Shown: positions 37,196-46,067, numbered from the stretch's first letter. The stretch: 64,000 nucleotides of DNA from Halospina denitrificans (GCF_004364635.1 NZ_SOAX01000006.1:179799-243798), one strand, 5' to 3'. Notes: a model not told the origin generated them from the letters alone. Numbers and translations are program-made.

Positions 37196-37350
37196 TCAGG
37201 TCGCGGCGCTGAACCGCATCCCGCAGGCGGTTCTTCGTACCCCAATCTTCGTTCCCCGCTCCCCTCCACCTCCGAGAGCTTGATGCTCACCGTCTCCTTC
37301 AGGAAGTTGCTCTCCCTCGCCGTGTAATCCCTGTATTCCCGTAGAGACAT
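37173..37350 (-). pseudogene. Small frameshifted ORF, unknown family
   Basis: On the minus strand an ATG at 37350 opens MSLREYRDYTARESNFLKET and continues with codons rich in third-position G/C, like the host genes. At a run of four C on the plus strand (37254-37257) the frame is lost. Removing one base restores NEDWGTKNRLRDAVQRRDLI and a stop at 37173, for a total of about 58 residues. No family is recognised and no clear ribosome site precedes it. It overlaps the end of the convergent YciO-like gene by 23 bases. It could be a decayed gene, a fragment of a larger lost gene, or a homopolymer sequencing error. Confidence 0.35.
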
Positions 37351-37536
37351 ATCTGTAAAAGATGAAAAAGGGTTCAGAGTATGAATTGTTACACAAATAT
37401 TAAATGTGGGTAATCGAAAAGGTAGGTTTTCACATTAAATCGGCTTTCTCTTTGTTAATGTCGGACAGTGAGGTCCTCCGGGACTGAACAAATAATTAGA
37501 AAAAAACAAACAATGGAATGCTGTAGGAGTCATTAT

Positions 37537-38427
37537 ATGAAAGGCCTGAAAAAAGTAACGCTGGGGGCTGCCATCGCAGCGGCGCCCTGGCTAGCCTACG
37601 GGACCACGCCTCTGGACGATGCAGCCTTGAGCGAGGTGACTGGGCAGGCGGGCGTGACGATTGAACTCGACACGCGCGTCACCATCGACCAGATTGACTA
37701 TTCCCAGGGTCCTTCCACGGGGTCGGTGTTGGTCAATAACATTGAGATTGGTGGTTTCGGTCCGCTTAACGATCAGATTACCGAGAACCTCGATATCAAG
37801 ATCGACATCGATCTCCAGGAAAACGGAGACGCTCTGTTGCGTTTCGGTCCAATGGGCTTCAACCCGGTTGACCTGGGGGTCTCTGTTGGCTCGGTCGGAT
37901 TGAGTGGTAGTTCGGGGTCCGCAACGCTCATATCGAATTTCGATATGCGCATGTGGGTGAGCGGATTTGATGTTTTGGCGAGGGTCGAGGATCTGCAGGG
38001 CAATACTGGCGGTTCGGGGTCCCTCGCGATGGACGCTTTCTTCGCTATTGAAAACCTTGATGTGGATTTTGACGTGGCCGCAGTGTCACTGAAAGGGCTC
38101 CGCATGGGTGGTCCGGGGTCGCTGGAAGGTACGGATAGTAGCAGCAATGGCCTGATAGAAGAGGCGGCGTTCCCCGACACAAACTCGGTGCGCCTGGCTC
38201 TTCAACCGGTGAACGCGCAGCTGAGGGTCGGGGCGGCAGGTTCGATCTCTGCCTCGGGACCCTCCGAGACCCTGCGGGTCCAGGTTGATAACTTTGTCAG
38301 CGATATCTGGATGCCAACGATCAATGTTGGCAGTGGCGACAGTAGCGGTGCTGCAAGCATCGGTTCCATCGCCATTGATCATCTGGATATCAGTGGTACG
38401 GAGATGGCGATCTATGGTCGTCAGTAA
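37537..38427 (+). CDS. FilA-like / DUF6160-type exported surface protein
   Basis: A 296-residue exported protein. The ATG at 37537 has GGAG 8 bases upstream and opens a signal peptide (MKGLKKVTLGAAIAAAPWLA). The mature N terminus (PLDDAALSEVTGQAGVTIEL) is the conserved opening of a family annotated as DUF6160 or putative pilus system protein FilA in Pseudomonadales. The rest is a Gly/Ser/Asp-rich beta-strand pattern with repeated IDIDL-, VSVGSVGLSG- and LDISG-type strands, without cysteines. It probably sits in or on the outer membrane; its function is not known. The 186 bases upstream (37351-37536) are AT-rich, and no other gene is seen there. Confidence 0.75.
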   Translation: MKGLKKVTLGAAIAAAPWLAYGTTPLDDAALSEVTGQAGVTIELDTRVTIDQIDYSQGPSTGSVLVNNIEIGGFGPLNDQITENLDIKIDIDLQENGDALLRFGPMGFNPVDLGVSVGSVGLSGSSGSATLISNFDMRMWVSGFDVLARVEDLQGNTGGSGSLAMDAFFAIENLDVDFDVAAVSLKGLRMGGPGSLEGTDSSSNGLIEEAAFPDTNSVRLALQPVNAQLRVGAAGSISASGPSETLRVQVDNFVSDIWMPTINVGSGDSSGAASIGSIAIDHLDISGTEMAIYGRQ

Positions 38428-38431
38428 GTAG

Positions 38432-38917
38432 TCAGTCCCTGAAGTTATTGAACTGAAGCGGTAGTTCAATACTGGACTCGCGCAGCGCGGCGATCGCCTC
38501 CTGGAGGTCGTCGCGCTTCTTGCCACTGACCCGCACCTTGTCCCCCTGGATGGACGCCTGGACCTTCAGCTTCTTCTCCTTGAGCAGCTTGACAATAGCC
38601 TTGGCCGTGGGTTGATCGATGCCCTGGCGGAAGGTCATGTTGAGGGAGAAGGTCTTTCCGCTGTGAACGGGTTCATCCTCCATTTCCACGCCGGCCGTAT
38701 CGACCCCACGCTTGGCGCAGGCCTTGCGGAACAGATCCTCTATCTGGCGCACCTGGAAATCCGATTCGCTGGTCAGCGTCACCGTCAGGTCCTTGAGTTC
38801 AACGCTGGCGGTCACGCCCCGGAAATCAAAGCGTGTGCCGAGTTCGCGGTTGGCGTTGTCCACGGCATTACGCAGTTCCACTTCGTCAATTTCAGACACC
38901 ACATCGAAAGTAGGCAT
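38432..38917 (-). CDS. YajQ family nucleotide-binding protein
   Basis: A 161-residue cytosolic protein with two ferredoxin-like folds. The family opening is exact ([20 protein letters not shown]), followed by TRFDFRG, and the second half contains [20 protein letters not shown] and [12 protein letters not shown]. YajQ proteins bind nucleotides, and the Xanthomonas and Pseudomonas members bind cyclic di-GMP to regulate gene expression; whether this one does is not shown here. The tRNA-Arg gene ends 36 bases upstream on the same strand, so both may share a promoter. Its stop lies 4 bases from the end of the convergent FilA-like gene. Confidence 0.95.
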   Translation of the reverse strand: MPTFDVVSEIDEVELRNAVDNANRELGTRFDFRGVTASVELKDLTVTLTSESDFQVRQIEDLFRKACAKRGVDTAGVEMEDEPVHSGKTFSLNMTFRQGIDQPTAKAIVKLLKEKKLKVQASIQGDKVRVSGKKRDDLQEAIAALRESSIELPLQFNNFRD

Positions 38918-38953
38918 GGTTTTGGTCCGTTAGGTGAGTCATCGGGCAGGATA

Positions 38954-39030
38954 TGGTGCCCCCGGCTGGATTCGAACCAGCGACCTTCCGCTTAGGAGGC
39001 GGATGCTCTATCCGACTGAGCTACAGGGGC
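38954..39030 (-). tRNA. tRNA-Arg (anticodon CCU)
   Basis: A 77-nt cloverleaf read on the minus strand. The acceptor stem begins GCCCCTG and pairs with CGGGGGC (one T-G wobble), followed by an encoded CCA. The D arm is GCTC..GAGC, the anticodon stem is TCCGC/GCGGA around the loop CTCCTAA (anticodon CCT, reads AGG), and the T arm is GCTGG-TTCGAAT-CCAGC. No mobile element adjoins it. Confidence 0.96.
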
Positions 39031-39035
39031 ATGGA

Positions 39036-39071
39036 AGCGCGTATGGTAGCGAGCCATGGCCCGGGCTTCAA
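39036..39071 (-). promoter_or_regulatory. Likely sigma-70 promoter of the tRNA-Arg gene
   Basis: On the minus strand TTGAAG (39071-39066) and TACCAT (39048-39043) are separated by 17 bases. A GC-rich discriminator follows, of the type seen in stringently controlled stable-RNA promoters. The predicted start is about 6 bases before the mature tRNA. Confidence 0.45.
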
Positions 39072-39117
39072 ATGCAATTGTTGTTGTGGGCGTGAAGCGG
39101 GATTAGACTCGGCGCCC

Positions 39118-39801
39118 ATGGACCCGATGCAGCTTTCCATCATCATGCCTGTGCTTAATGAATCCGCCAGTATTCGCCGGACCCTGGAGGCGTTGCAAGC
39201 ACTCAGGCGAGGCGGGCACGAAGTGGTTCTTTGCGACGGCGGCAGTACCGATGGCACCCGGGAAGCTGCCGCCGGCCTTTATGATCAATGGGTGGCCGCC
39301 ATGCCGGGCCGCGCGGCTCAGATGAATGCCGGCGCGGCGCAGGCCCGGGGCAACCTGCTTCTGTTTCTGCATGCGGATACGCTGCTCCCGGAGGCTGCCC
39401 CTGAATGGCTGGAGCGGTTCTGGCGAAGCAACCGGGACTGGGGGCGTTTTGATGTGCGGCTCTCCGGCAATCGGGGGCTTTTTCGGGTCATTGGCTTCTT
39501 CATGAACCTGCGGTCCCGCCTGACTGGCATCTGCACGGGGGATCAGGCCCAGTTCGTGCGCCGTTCCCTGTTTGAAGGTCTGGGTGGGTTTGCGCCACTT
39601 CCCTTGATGGAGGATGTGGAATTCAGTGGGCGACTGAAGCAACACTCCCGCCCTTTCTGTATCCCTTCACCGGTGGTGACCGACAGCCGGCGATGGGAGG
39701 CCAATGGCGCCTGGCGAACAATCCTGCTGATGTGGCGACTGCGCTGGGATTACTGGCGCGGTGTGCCTGCGGAGCAGCTTCGGGCCCGCTACTATCCATG
39801 A
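39118..39801 (+). CDS. Family 2 glycosyltransferase, TIGR04283 type
   Basis: A 227-residue GT-A fold transferase of the group annotated as selenodomain-associated transferase 2 or arsenosugar-biosynthesis glycosyltransferase. Visible motifs: SIIMPVLNESASI at the N terminus, CDGGSTDGT for the nucleotide sugar, PGRAAQMNAGA, the metal-binding LFLHADT, and a late LMEDVEFS. The ATG at 39118 is the best start (a second ATG lies at 39127); earlier starts would run through the tRNA. The partner transferase follows 23 bases later. The substrate is unproven. Confidence 0.88.
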   Translation: MDPMQLSIIMPVLNESASIRRTLEALQALRRGGHEVVLCDGGSTDGTREAAAGLYDQWVAAMPGRAAQMNAGAAQARGNLLLFLHADTLLPEAAPEWLERFWRSNRDWGRFDVRLSGNRGLFRVIGFFMNLRSRLTGICTGDQAQFVRRSLFEGLGGFAPLPLMEDVEFSGRLKQHSRPFCIPSPVVTDSRRWEANGAWRTILLMWRLRWDYWRGVPAEQLRARYYP

Positions 39802-39824
39802 AGAAATCCGTATAGGGTATTGCT

Positions 39825-40460
39825 TTGGCAGCGACTGACGAACCACTCCTGATCCAGTTTGCCAAGTGGCCGGAGAAGGGACGGGTAAAGACCCGCCTGG
39901 CTGCGGCATTGGGGGAGCAGGGCGCCCTCGATGCTCATGTTGCGCTGACGCGGGCGGTACTGGATCAACTGATGGCTACGGGCTATCCGGTGAGTTTCTG
40001 GTGGGATCGGTCATTGGAAGTGCCCCCCGATGAGGCGGCAGGGATTCTCGGAATTCTGGAAACGAGCGGGATCACCCAGAAGGTCCAGTCGGGGGAAGAT
40101 CTTGGTGCCCGCATGACCCGCGCTCTCAGGTGGGGGATAGGTTCTGCCGGGCGGGCCATTATCGTCGGCAGTGACTGCCCCTCGGTGGATGCGGATTACA
40201 TTGGGAAAGCCCTTGAGGGGCTTGAAAATGCGGATGTGGTTATTGGTCCGGCCGACGACGGGGGCTATGTGCTCATCGGTGCGCGAACCACCACCGACGC
40301 TATGCTTGCCGGTATTGACTGGGGAACCCCCAGGGCTTTTGAGCAGACCTGCCGGAGGCTCAGACAGGAAGGACTCCGGTACCAGTGCCTGGCGCCCCTC
40401 TGGGACGTGGACGAGCCCGAAGACTGGGCTCGTTTTCTCAGCGTTGGCGCTGAGAAGTAG
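39825..40460 (+). CDS. TIGR04282-type nucleotidyl/glycosyl transferase
   Basis: A 211-residue partner of the preceding gene (selenodomain-associated transferase 1 group). The fold resembles a nucleotide-sugar pyrophosphorylase: FAKWPEKGRVKTRLA at the N terminus, IIVGSDCPSVDADYI in the middle, and GPADDGGYVLIGAR. No ATG is available: an in-frame stop precedes the TTG at 39825, which has AGGG upstream, so TTG is taken as the start. The usual arsenosugar partners (ArsM, the radical-SAM ArsS) are not in this window. Confidence 0.85.
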   Translation: MAATDEPLLIQFAKWPEKGRVKTRLAAALGEQGALDAHVALTRAVLDQLMATGYPVSFWWDRSLEVPPDEAAGILGILETSGITQKVQSGEDLGARMTRALRWGIGSAGRAIIVGSDCPSVDADYIGKALEGLENADVVIGPADDGGYVLIGARTTTDAMLAGIDWGTPRAFEQTCRRLRQEGLRYQCLAPLWDVDEPEDWARFLSVGAEK

Positions 40461-40570
40461 AGGCTGATGCCCTGTCCGGAAACCGCGATGCCACCTGGGG
40501 GCTGACGGCTTCCGGTCCCTGTGCTTTAATACAGCATCAGCTCACATTTTAAGCGGACCGGAGTTTTTTC

Positions 40571-41380
40571 ATGCGCTGGAACCCTGTCAAACAGGACCGG
40601 TTGGCGTCCCTGGTGTGGAGCCTTGTTGTCGTTATTGGTCTTGCCCTCTCTGCGCCCGCTGTTGCTGCACGGGATGGTGGCGATGCCGAGGAGCCCATCG
40701 TGTTCAGTCTTGCCGCCATTGATCCCTATGCCAGGGAGGTGCCGGGAGGAGAACCTCAGGGCGTGCTCGTTGAGATCGTCAAGGAACTGCGTTCCCGCAC
40801 GGGCCTTCCCCTTCGTTATCACGTCCGCCCCCACGGCCGCACGCTTCTTGAGCTCGAGGAAGGGATCGCGGACTTTGTGCCAAGTTTTGCCACCCCCGGG
40901 GTTGAGAGAATCGGCGAACGAGTAGGGCATATTGCAACGGCGAGGGTGCTGGTGCTCGGACGTGACGGGGATGAGTCCATCAACTCTCTGGCCGGACTCA
41001 ACGGCGACAACGTTGGGTATCTGGACGGAACCTGGTACGGCCGCGCCTTTGAGAAGAATGAGAAGATTCACAAGGTGCCCGTGAACGACGTGGCGCATGG
41101 AGTGCGCCTTCTCAAGCGTGGTCGCCTCAAAGCCGTCGTTGCGACGGAAATCGCCATTCCCCCGGGTTACAACCCCGAACACACGGATGATTCCACCCTG
41201 AAAATCCTTCTGGAACTCGAACCCAACGAAGGTAAGCTGTACATGTCCAGGCGGTCCTCTCGGGACAAGGCGAGCGAGCTTATCGCCGAGGCCCTGAAGG
41301 CGATGCATAAGGACGGCACCATGGACAGGCTCCTTGAGGCGCGCTTCAGAACGATCTCTGCCAGCGATGGGTCAGAGTGA
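40571..41380 (+). CDS. Periplasmic substrate-binding protein (SBP_bac_3 type)
   Basis: A 269-residue exported protein with an N-terminal signal sequence (LVWSLVVVIGLALSAPAVAA). The mature chain has the two-lobe pattern of the family 3 solute-binding fold: GVLVEIVKELRSRTGLPLRY early, LAGLNGDNVGYLDGTWY at the second lobe and a final AMHKDGTMDRLLEARF. No ABC permease or ATPase genes lie nearby, so it may be a stand-alone sensor or binding protein rather than part of a transporter. Its 3' end overlaps the convergent deacetylase gene by 9 bases. Confidence 0.85.
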   Translation: MRWNPVKQDRLASLVWSLVVVIGLALSAPAVAARDGGDAEEPIVFSLAAIDPYAREVPGGEPQGVLVEIVKELRSRTGLPLRYHVRPHGRTLLELEEGIADFVPSFATPGVERIGERVGHIATARVLVLGRDGDESINSLAGLNGDNVGYLDGTWYGRAFEKNEKIHKVPVNDVAHGVRLLKRGRLKAVVATEIAIPPGYNPEHTDDSTLKILLELEPNEGKLYMSRRSSRDKASELIAEALKAMHKDGTMDRLLEARFRTISASDGSE

Positions 41381-42310
41381 GGCGTTCCCCGCCGCCAACA
41401 GGCCCCGCACATGGGCTTCGACGCCGTCAGCCAGAACCTGCAGGTTATAACCGCCTTCCAGCATGGAAACCACCCGGCCCCGGCAGTGGGCCTTCGCCAC
41501 ATCAGTGATGGTGTCGGTGATCCAGCGGTAATCTTCCGTCTCCAGCTCGATGTCCGCAAGCGGATCAAGCCGGTGGGCATCGAATCCCGCCGACACCAGA
41601 ATCAGTTGGGGCTTGAACCGATCGAGTGCATCCAGCCAGCCTTCGGTGATGGCCTGACGGTAGGTTTTACTGTCCGTGCCGGCCTTGAGCATGACGTTTA
41701 CAACATGGTCCGGCATATCGTGATAATGCTTGTAGGGGTAGAAGGGGTGCTGGAAGCTTGAGCACATAAGCACCCGTGGGTCGTGGTGGAATATATCAAT
41801 GGTGCCGTTGCCCTGGTGCACGTCAAAATCCAGGATCGCCACCCGCTCCAGGTGATGGAAGCTCAAGGCATGCAGCGCGGCGATGGCCACGTTGTTGAAG
41901 AAACTGAAGCCCATGGTCCGGCTGCGCTCGGCGTGATGGCCCGGAGGGCGTATGGCACAGAAGGCATTACGGGCCTGGTTGACCAAAACCTGGTTCACTG
42001 CCTGGACACCGGATCCTGCCGCAAGCCGCGCAGCCCTGAGGCTGTAGGCGGTCATCATGGTGTCCGGGTCGGCCATGACCCGGCCTTTGGTGGGGGCCAT
42101 CTGCTCGAGCTGGTCGATGTACTTGTCCGGGTGGGCGCGACGGATCTCATCCCGGGAGGCCTCTTCTGCCTGAGTGACCAGCAACTTGTCCATGAGCCCG
42201 GTCTGGGTCAGCCGATCCTCGATGGCCCGGAGGCGTTTCGGGCTCTCGGGGTGGTCGTCGCCCATGTCGTGGGCTTCACAGTCGGGGTGATGGAAAAATG
42301 CGGTGGACAT
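41372..42310 (-). CDS. Histone-deacetylase-like zinc amidohydrolase
   Basis: A 312-residue class II HDAC/acetylpolyamine-amidohydrolase fold enzyme. All catalytic elements are visible: the tandem His of IRPPGHHAE, zinc ligands Asp and His in LDFDVHQGNGT, the distal Asp in SAGFDAHRLDPL, and the transition-state Tyr in LEGGYNL. It should remove acyl groups from lysines or polyamines. It is divergent from a Pat-type lysine acetyltransferase with 82 bases between, which suggests a writer/eraser pair for protein acetylation (inference from context). Confidence 0.92.
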   Translation of the reverse strand: MSTAFFHHPDCEAHDMGDDHPESPKRLRAIEDRLTQTGLMDKLLVTQAEEASRDEIRRAHPDKYIDQLEQMAPTKGRVMADPDTMMTAYSLRAARLAAGSGVQAVNQVLVNQARNAFCAIRPPGHHAERSRTMGFSFFNNVAIAALHALSFHHLERVAILDFDVHQGNGTIDIFHHDPRVLMCSSFQHPFYPYKHYHDMPDHVVNVMLKAGTDSKTYRQAITEGWLDALDRFKPQLILVSAGFDAHRLDPLADIELETEDYRWITDTITDVAKAHCRGRVVSMLEGGYNLQVLADGVEAHVRGLLAAGNASL

Positions 42311-42392
42311 CGTCTGGACTCTGCATGATGGTTACACTGTAGGAAGGATTGTGGGCCGTCGGCCGTATTGTGGCAAGTCAACAGGGAGCACT

Positions 42393-45134
42393 ATGTCCAC
42401 GAGGAATCTCAACGCACTGTTCAATCCGCGCTCCATTGTCGTTATTGGTGCCTCGGAGCGTGCCACCAGCCTTGGTGGTATGGTGCTGCGTAATCTGATG
42501 GCCGGTGACTATGGCGGTAAGCTCCTTGTCGTCAATCGTCACGGTTACGATCAGGTGCATGGCGTTGCCTGTGTACGGCGCGTCAGGAGCATGAAGCTGG
42601 TTCCGGATCTTGCCATTATCTGTACACCCCCAGAGACCGTGCCCAAGGTGGTTCGCCAGCTGGGGGAGGCGGGGGTGCGAACCGCCATGGTCATGACTGG
42701 CGGAATGTCCCGCTCCCACAGTCGTAATGGCCAGCCGTTGATGTACGCAGTGCGTGACGCGGCGCGCAAGGCAGGCATCCGGGTTCTGGGGCCGAATACC
42801 ATCGGGATCATGTCGCCCTCCACCAACCTCAACGCGACCTATGCGCACATGGGCGTGCTTCCCGGCAAGATTGGCTTCGTGGGGCAGTCTGGCACAGTAT
42901 GCAGTGCGGTCATCGATTGGGCCTTTGCCCGGGGAGTGGGGTTTTCAAGGCTTCTGACCCTGGGTGATGGCATGGACATCGGCCACGACGACCTGATCGA
43001 TTACCTCGCGGAGGATCCCGGAACCCGCGCTATCCTCCTGCACATGGAACACATCCCCAACCCCCGGCGCTTTATCTCGGCGGTGCGTGCCGCCTCGCGC
43101 ACCAAGCCGGTGATCGCGGTCAAGAGCGGGCGTTACCCTGAGTCCGAATACATGCCACAGCCGTTACCGGATGGGCTCACCCAGAGCGATCCCATCTATG
43201 ATGCGGCTCTCCAGCGTGCGGGTGTGCTCCGGGTCAACGGGCTGGACGAGATGTTTGATGGCCTGGAGAGCCTGTCGCGTATGCGCAAGGTACGGCGTGA
43301 GGAGCTCGTGGTGGTGTCAAACGGAGTTGGCCCCGGGGTTCTTGCCGTGGACCGGCTCAAGTATCAGGGCGGTCAGCTTGCCAGCTTCTCGGAAAAGACG
43401 GTGGAAGCTCTGCAGAAACGCCTGCCGGATTATCTGAGCGTCCGCAATCCGCTGGATCTTGGCTTTGATGCGTCGCCCCAGCTGTACGCGGATGTGCTTG
43501 AAATCCTGGGCAAGGATCCGGCCGTTGCCAATGTGATGGTGATGTACACGCCGACGCTGCTGGAGGATACCCTCCACATAGCGGACTCCGTTCTCAAGGC
43601 GGTTAAGCGTCAACGGTTGAATGTTTTCACCTGCTGGCTGGGGCAGGCCACGGTGCTGGATGCCCGGGAAGCCTTCTACGAGGAAGGGCTGCCCACCTTT
43701 TTCTCCCCGGAGAAAGCGATTCGGGCCTTTATGCATTTCGTGCAGCACCAGCGTGGCCAGCGGCTGTTGGCGGAGACGCCGGAGTCCTGGCCGGAGCCCG
43801 AGGTGGACCGCCAGGAGGCGCGTAAGATGGTTCAGAGGGTGATCCGTAGCCGGCGTGACCACCTTCTTCACCAGGAGGCGCGGCAACTGATTTCGGCCTA
43901 TGGTATAGAGACCCTGGAGACGGCCTACTGCGATGACGAGGACGACGCCATCGAGGCGTTCCGGGAGTGGGGTGGCCCCGTGAATGTGACCCTGCTGCAC
44001 GAGGCGGGCTGCCATCCCTTTCTGGAAGAGACCACGGGTCGTGGACGCTACAAGGCAACCATCCGTCGCCTCAACGACGAGCAGGGGGTTGCCAAGGCCT
44101 GTCGCCTGCTGCTGGAACAGTACCGCAAGCATTTCCCCAACAGTGGTTTTCTTGGTTTTGCGCTTCATCAGACGGATGCCCATCTTGGGGGGATTGGGTT
44201 CAGTGTCGGCATCACACGCGACGCGGTATTCGGGCCTCTGATCGTGTGCGGCTCCGCGGGGGCACGGGTCAACGTGATGACGGACCGGCGTGTTGGATTG
44301 CCTCCCCTGAATATGAACCTCGCCTATGAATTGGTCTCCCGCAGTTATATGTACCGTCTGCTGCGTGAATACAGCCACCATCCGGAAGACGATAGCCGCG
44401 GGGTTTGCCAGACGCTGGTGACACTGTCACAGATCATCAGTGACATCCCCGAGGTGCGAGGTCTGGAGATCCTGCCGCTGCTGTTTGGCACGGAGGGTGC
44501 CGTGGCCTGCGATGTGGCGATCAACCTGGGCGAGGCGGTCTCGCCCGTGATCAAGCCCTATCCCCGGGAGCTCGAGGAGACCGTGGTACTCAAGTCCGGT
44601 CGGGAGGTGCTTTTGCGTCCGATTCGTGCGGAGGACGAGCCCAGGCACCTGGAATTCCACGAGAGTCAGTCACCGGAGACGATCCGTTACCGGTTCTTCC
44701 AGTACCGCAACCAGTTCAGCCACGAGGATGTGGCGCGCATGGTGCAGATCGATTATGACCGGGAGATGGTCTTTATCGCCACTGAGTCGACTGAGGATGG
44801 GGATGAACGGACTCTCGGCTCGGTTCGTGTCTGGACGGATGCGGACAACATCCACTGCGAGTTTGCGGTGATGGTGCGGGATGAGATGCGCGGGGAGGGG
44901 CTTGGGCGCGTGTTGATGGAGAAAATGATCCGGTACTGTCGCGCGCGGGGTACTCTGGAAATGGTGGGTAATGTGTTGCCGGGGAATGAGTCGATGAATG
45001 GGTTGGCTCGGGCGCTTGGGTTTAAGGTGACTTATAACGACGACGAGGAGGTGATGGACCTTCGGTTGAGTTTGAATGAGCCGCGGGAGGATTGGCAGTT
45101 GGATCGGGTTGATGGGGAGTTGCCGCCGATCTGA
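42393..45134 (+). CDS. Pat/PatZ-type GNAT protein lysine acetyltransferase
   Basis: A 913-residue fusion of an NDP-forming acyl-CoA synthetase-like module (CoA-binding domain with VVIGASERATSLGGMVLRNL, ligase-CoA domain with GFVGQSGTVCSAVIDW, and an ATP-grasp part) and a C-terminal GNAT domain (about 745-895). The latter carries the acetyl-CoA loop RDEMRGEGLGRVLMEKMI. The ATG at 42393 has GGAG five bases upstream. The catalytic His motif of true synthetases (normally SHTGALAG before the YDAA segment) is replaced by QPLPDGLTQ, so the synthetase half is probably regulatory, as in Salmonella Pat, which acetylates acetyl-CoA synthetase. Opposite strand to the HDAC-like gene. Confidence 0.92.
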   Translation: MSTRNLNALFNPRSIVVIGASERATSLGGMVLRNLMAGDYGGKLLVVNRHGYDQVHGVACVRRVRSMKLVPDLAIICTPPETVPKVVRQLGEAGVRTAMVMTGGMSRSHSRNGQPLMYAVRDAARKAGIRVLGPNTIGIMSPSTNLNATYAHMGVLPGKIGFVGQSGTVCSAVIDWAFARGVGFSRLLTLGDGMDIGHDDLIDYLAEDPGTRAILLHMEHIPNPRRFISAVRAASRTKPVIAVKSGRYPESEYMPQPLPDGLTQSDPIYDAALQRAGVLRVNGLDEMFDGLESLSRMRKVRREELVVVSNGVGPGVLAVDRLKYQGGQLASFSEKTVEALQKRLPDYLSVRNPLDLGFDASPQLYADVLEILGKDPAVANVMVMYTPTLLEDTLHIADSVLKAVKRQRLNVFTCWLGQATVLDAREAFYEEGLPTFFSPEKAIRAFMHFVQHQRGQRLLAETPESWPEPEVDRQEARKMVQRVIRSRRDHLLHQEARQLISAYGIETLETAYCDDEDDAIEAFREWGGPVNVTLLHEAGCHPFLEETTGRGRYKATIRRLNDEQGVAKACRLLLEQYRKHFPNSGFLGFALHQTDAHLGGIGFSVGITRDAVFGPLIVCGSAGARVNVMTDRRVGLPPLNMNLAYELVSRSYMYRLLREYSHHPEDDSRGVCQTLVTLSQIISDIPEVRGLEILPLLFGTEGAVACDVAINLGEAVSPVIKPYPRELEETVVLKSGREVLLRPIRAEDEPRHLEFHESQSPETIRYRFFQYRNQFSHEDVARMVQIDYDREMVFIATESTEDGDERTLGSVRVWTDADNIHCEFAVMVRDEMRGEGLGRVLMEKMIRYCRARGTLEMVGNVLPGNESMNGLARALGFKVTYNDDEEVMDLRLSLNEPREDWQLDRVDGELPPI

Positions 45135-45160
45135 TTTCGTTGTTTTCTGCCTTTGGTGAC

Positions 45161-45271
45161 GGCTTGGGCGGGGTGGTCCTTTCCGGGAATCGCCACGAGT
45201 ACGTCCCTGTAGGCTGCCCTCCGCCATCCATGGCTCCGGAGCTTCCCGGAAAGGACCACCCCGCCCAAGCC
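45161..45271. repeat. Hairpin element, copy 1
   Basis: A perfect 29-bp inverted repeat (45161-45189 with 45243-45271) encloses the 53-nt core. It sits between the convergent ends of the Pat-type gene and yaaA, so it could act as a bidirectional terminator. The outer arm sequence is unique to this locus, while the inner bases (GGGAA/TTCCC) and core are shared with the other copies. A small extra hairpin (GCCTGC/GCAGGC, 45269-45285) abuts it. Confidence 0.95.
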
Positions 45272-45299
45272 TGCTTCGTGCAGGCTGCCTGTTCTGTAG

Positions 45300-46067
45300 T
45301 TACCCGCCTCTTGTGAATACCCAGTTGTCGCCACTTGAGAGTTCTTCGTTGAAGGCGTAGCCGTCGGTGTCGAAGTTCTGGACGTCTTCCGGGTTGGTTA
45401 GTTTGTTGTGGATTACCCAGGCGGCCATCATGCCTCGGGCTTTCTTGGCGTAGAAGCTGATCATCTTGTACTGGCCGTTCTTCCAGTCCTTGAACTGGGG
45501 GGTGATGATGCGGGCGTTCAGGTTTTTGTGGTCTATCGCCTTGAAGTACTCGTTGGAGGCGAGGTTGAGGAGGACGCCGTCGTCGGCCTGGAGCTCTTCT
45601 TTGAGGGAGTTGGTAATGGTTTCTTTCCAGAAGGCGTAGAGGTCCTTGCCCCGGCTGTTTTCGAACTTGGTGCCCATTTCCAGCCGGTAGGGCTGCATCA
45701 GGTCCAGGGGGCGGAGGACGCCGTAGAGGCCGGAGAGGATTCTGAGGTGTTCCTGGGCGAAGTCGAGGTCCTTGTCGCTGAAGGTCTGGGGGGCCATGCC
45801 TTCGTAGACGTCGCCCTTGAACGCCAATACGCAGGGGCGGGCGTTGTCCGGGGTGAAGGGGGTGTGCCATTCCTGGTAGCGCTGGGCGTTGAGTTCGCCG
45901 AGGGGTTCGCTGATGCCCATGAGGCTACTGACCTGGTAGGGTTCCAGGGTCTTAAGTTCGTCGATCAGTTCCCGGGCGTCTTCCAGGAAGCGGGGTTGGG
46001 TGTGTTTGTCCGTGGGTAGGGGGCTGTCGTAGTCGAGTTTTTTGGCTGGTGAGACGACCATTAACAT
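45300..46067 (-). CDS. yaaA: Peroxide stress protein YaaA
   Basis: A 255-residue member of the YaaA/DUF328 family, which limits intracellular free iron and DNA damage during hydrogen peroxide stress in Escherichia coli. The family signatures are present: MLMVVSPAKKLDYDSPLP at the start, FKGDVYEGM, LSGLYGVLRPLDLMQPYRLE, and FYAKKARGMMAAWVI near the end. Hairpin copies 1 and 2 flank the gene on both sides. Confidence 0.95.
   Translation of the reverse strand: MLMVVSPAKKLDYDSPLPTDKHTQPRFLEDARELIDELKTLEPYQVSSLMGISEPLGELNAQRYQEWHTPFTPDNARPCVLAFKGDVYEGMAPQTFSDKDLDFAQEHLRILSGLYGVLRPLDLMQPYRLEMGTKFENSRGKDLYAFWKETITNSLKEELQADDGVLLNLASNEYFKAIDHKNLNARIITPQFKDWKNGQYKMISFYAKKARGMMAAWVIHNKLTNPEDVQNFDTDGYAFNEELSSGDNWVFTRGG

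Noticed and set aside
38612-38995. Plus-strand ORF over yajQ and the tRNA
   Set aside because: It is antisense to yajQ and crosses the mature tRNA; coding there is not credible.
39036-39117. Integration site (att) beside tRNA-Arg
   Set aside because: tRNA-Arg genes are common integration targets, but there is no duplicated tRNA end or integrase nearby.
45022-45870. Minus-strand ORF running through hairpin copy 1 and yaaA
   Set aside because: It is in the wrong frame for yaaA and includes a translated hairpin; short peptides from this element could be mis-annotated as proteins.
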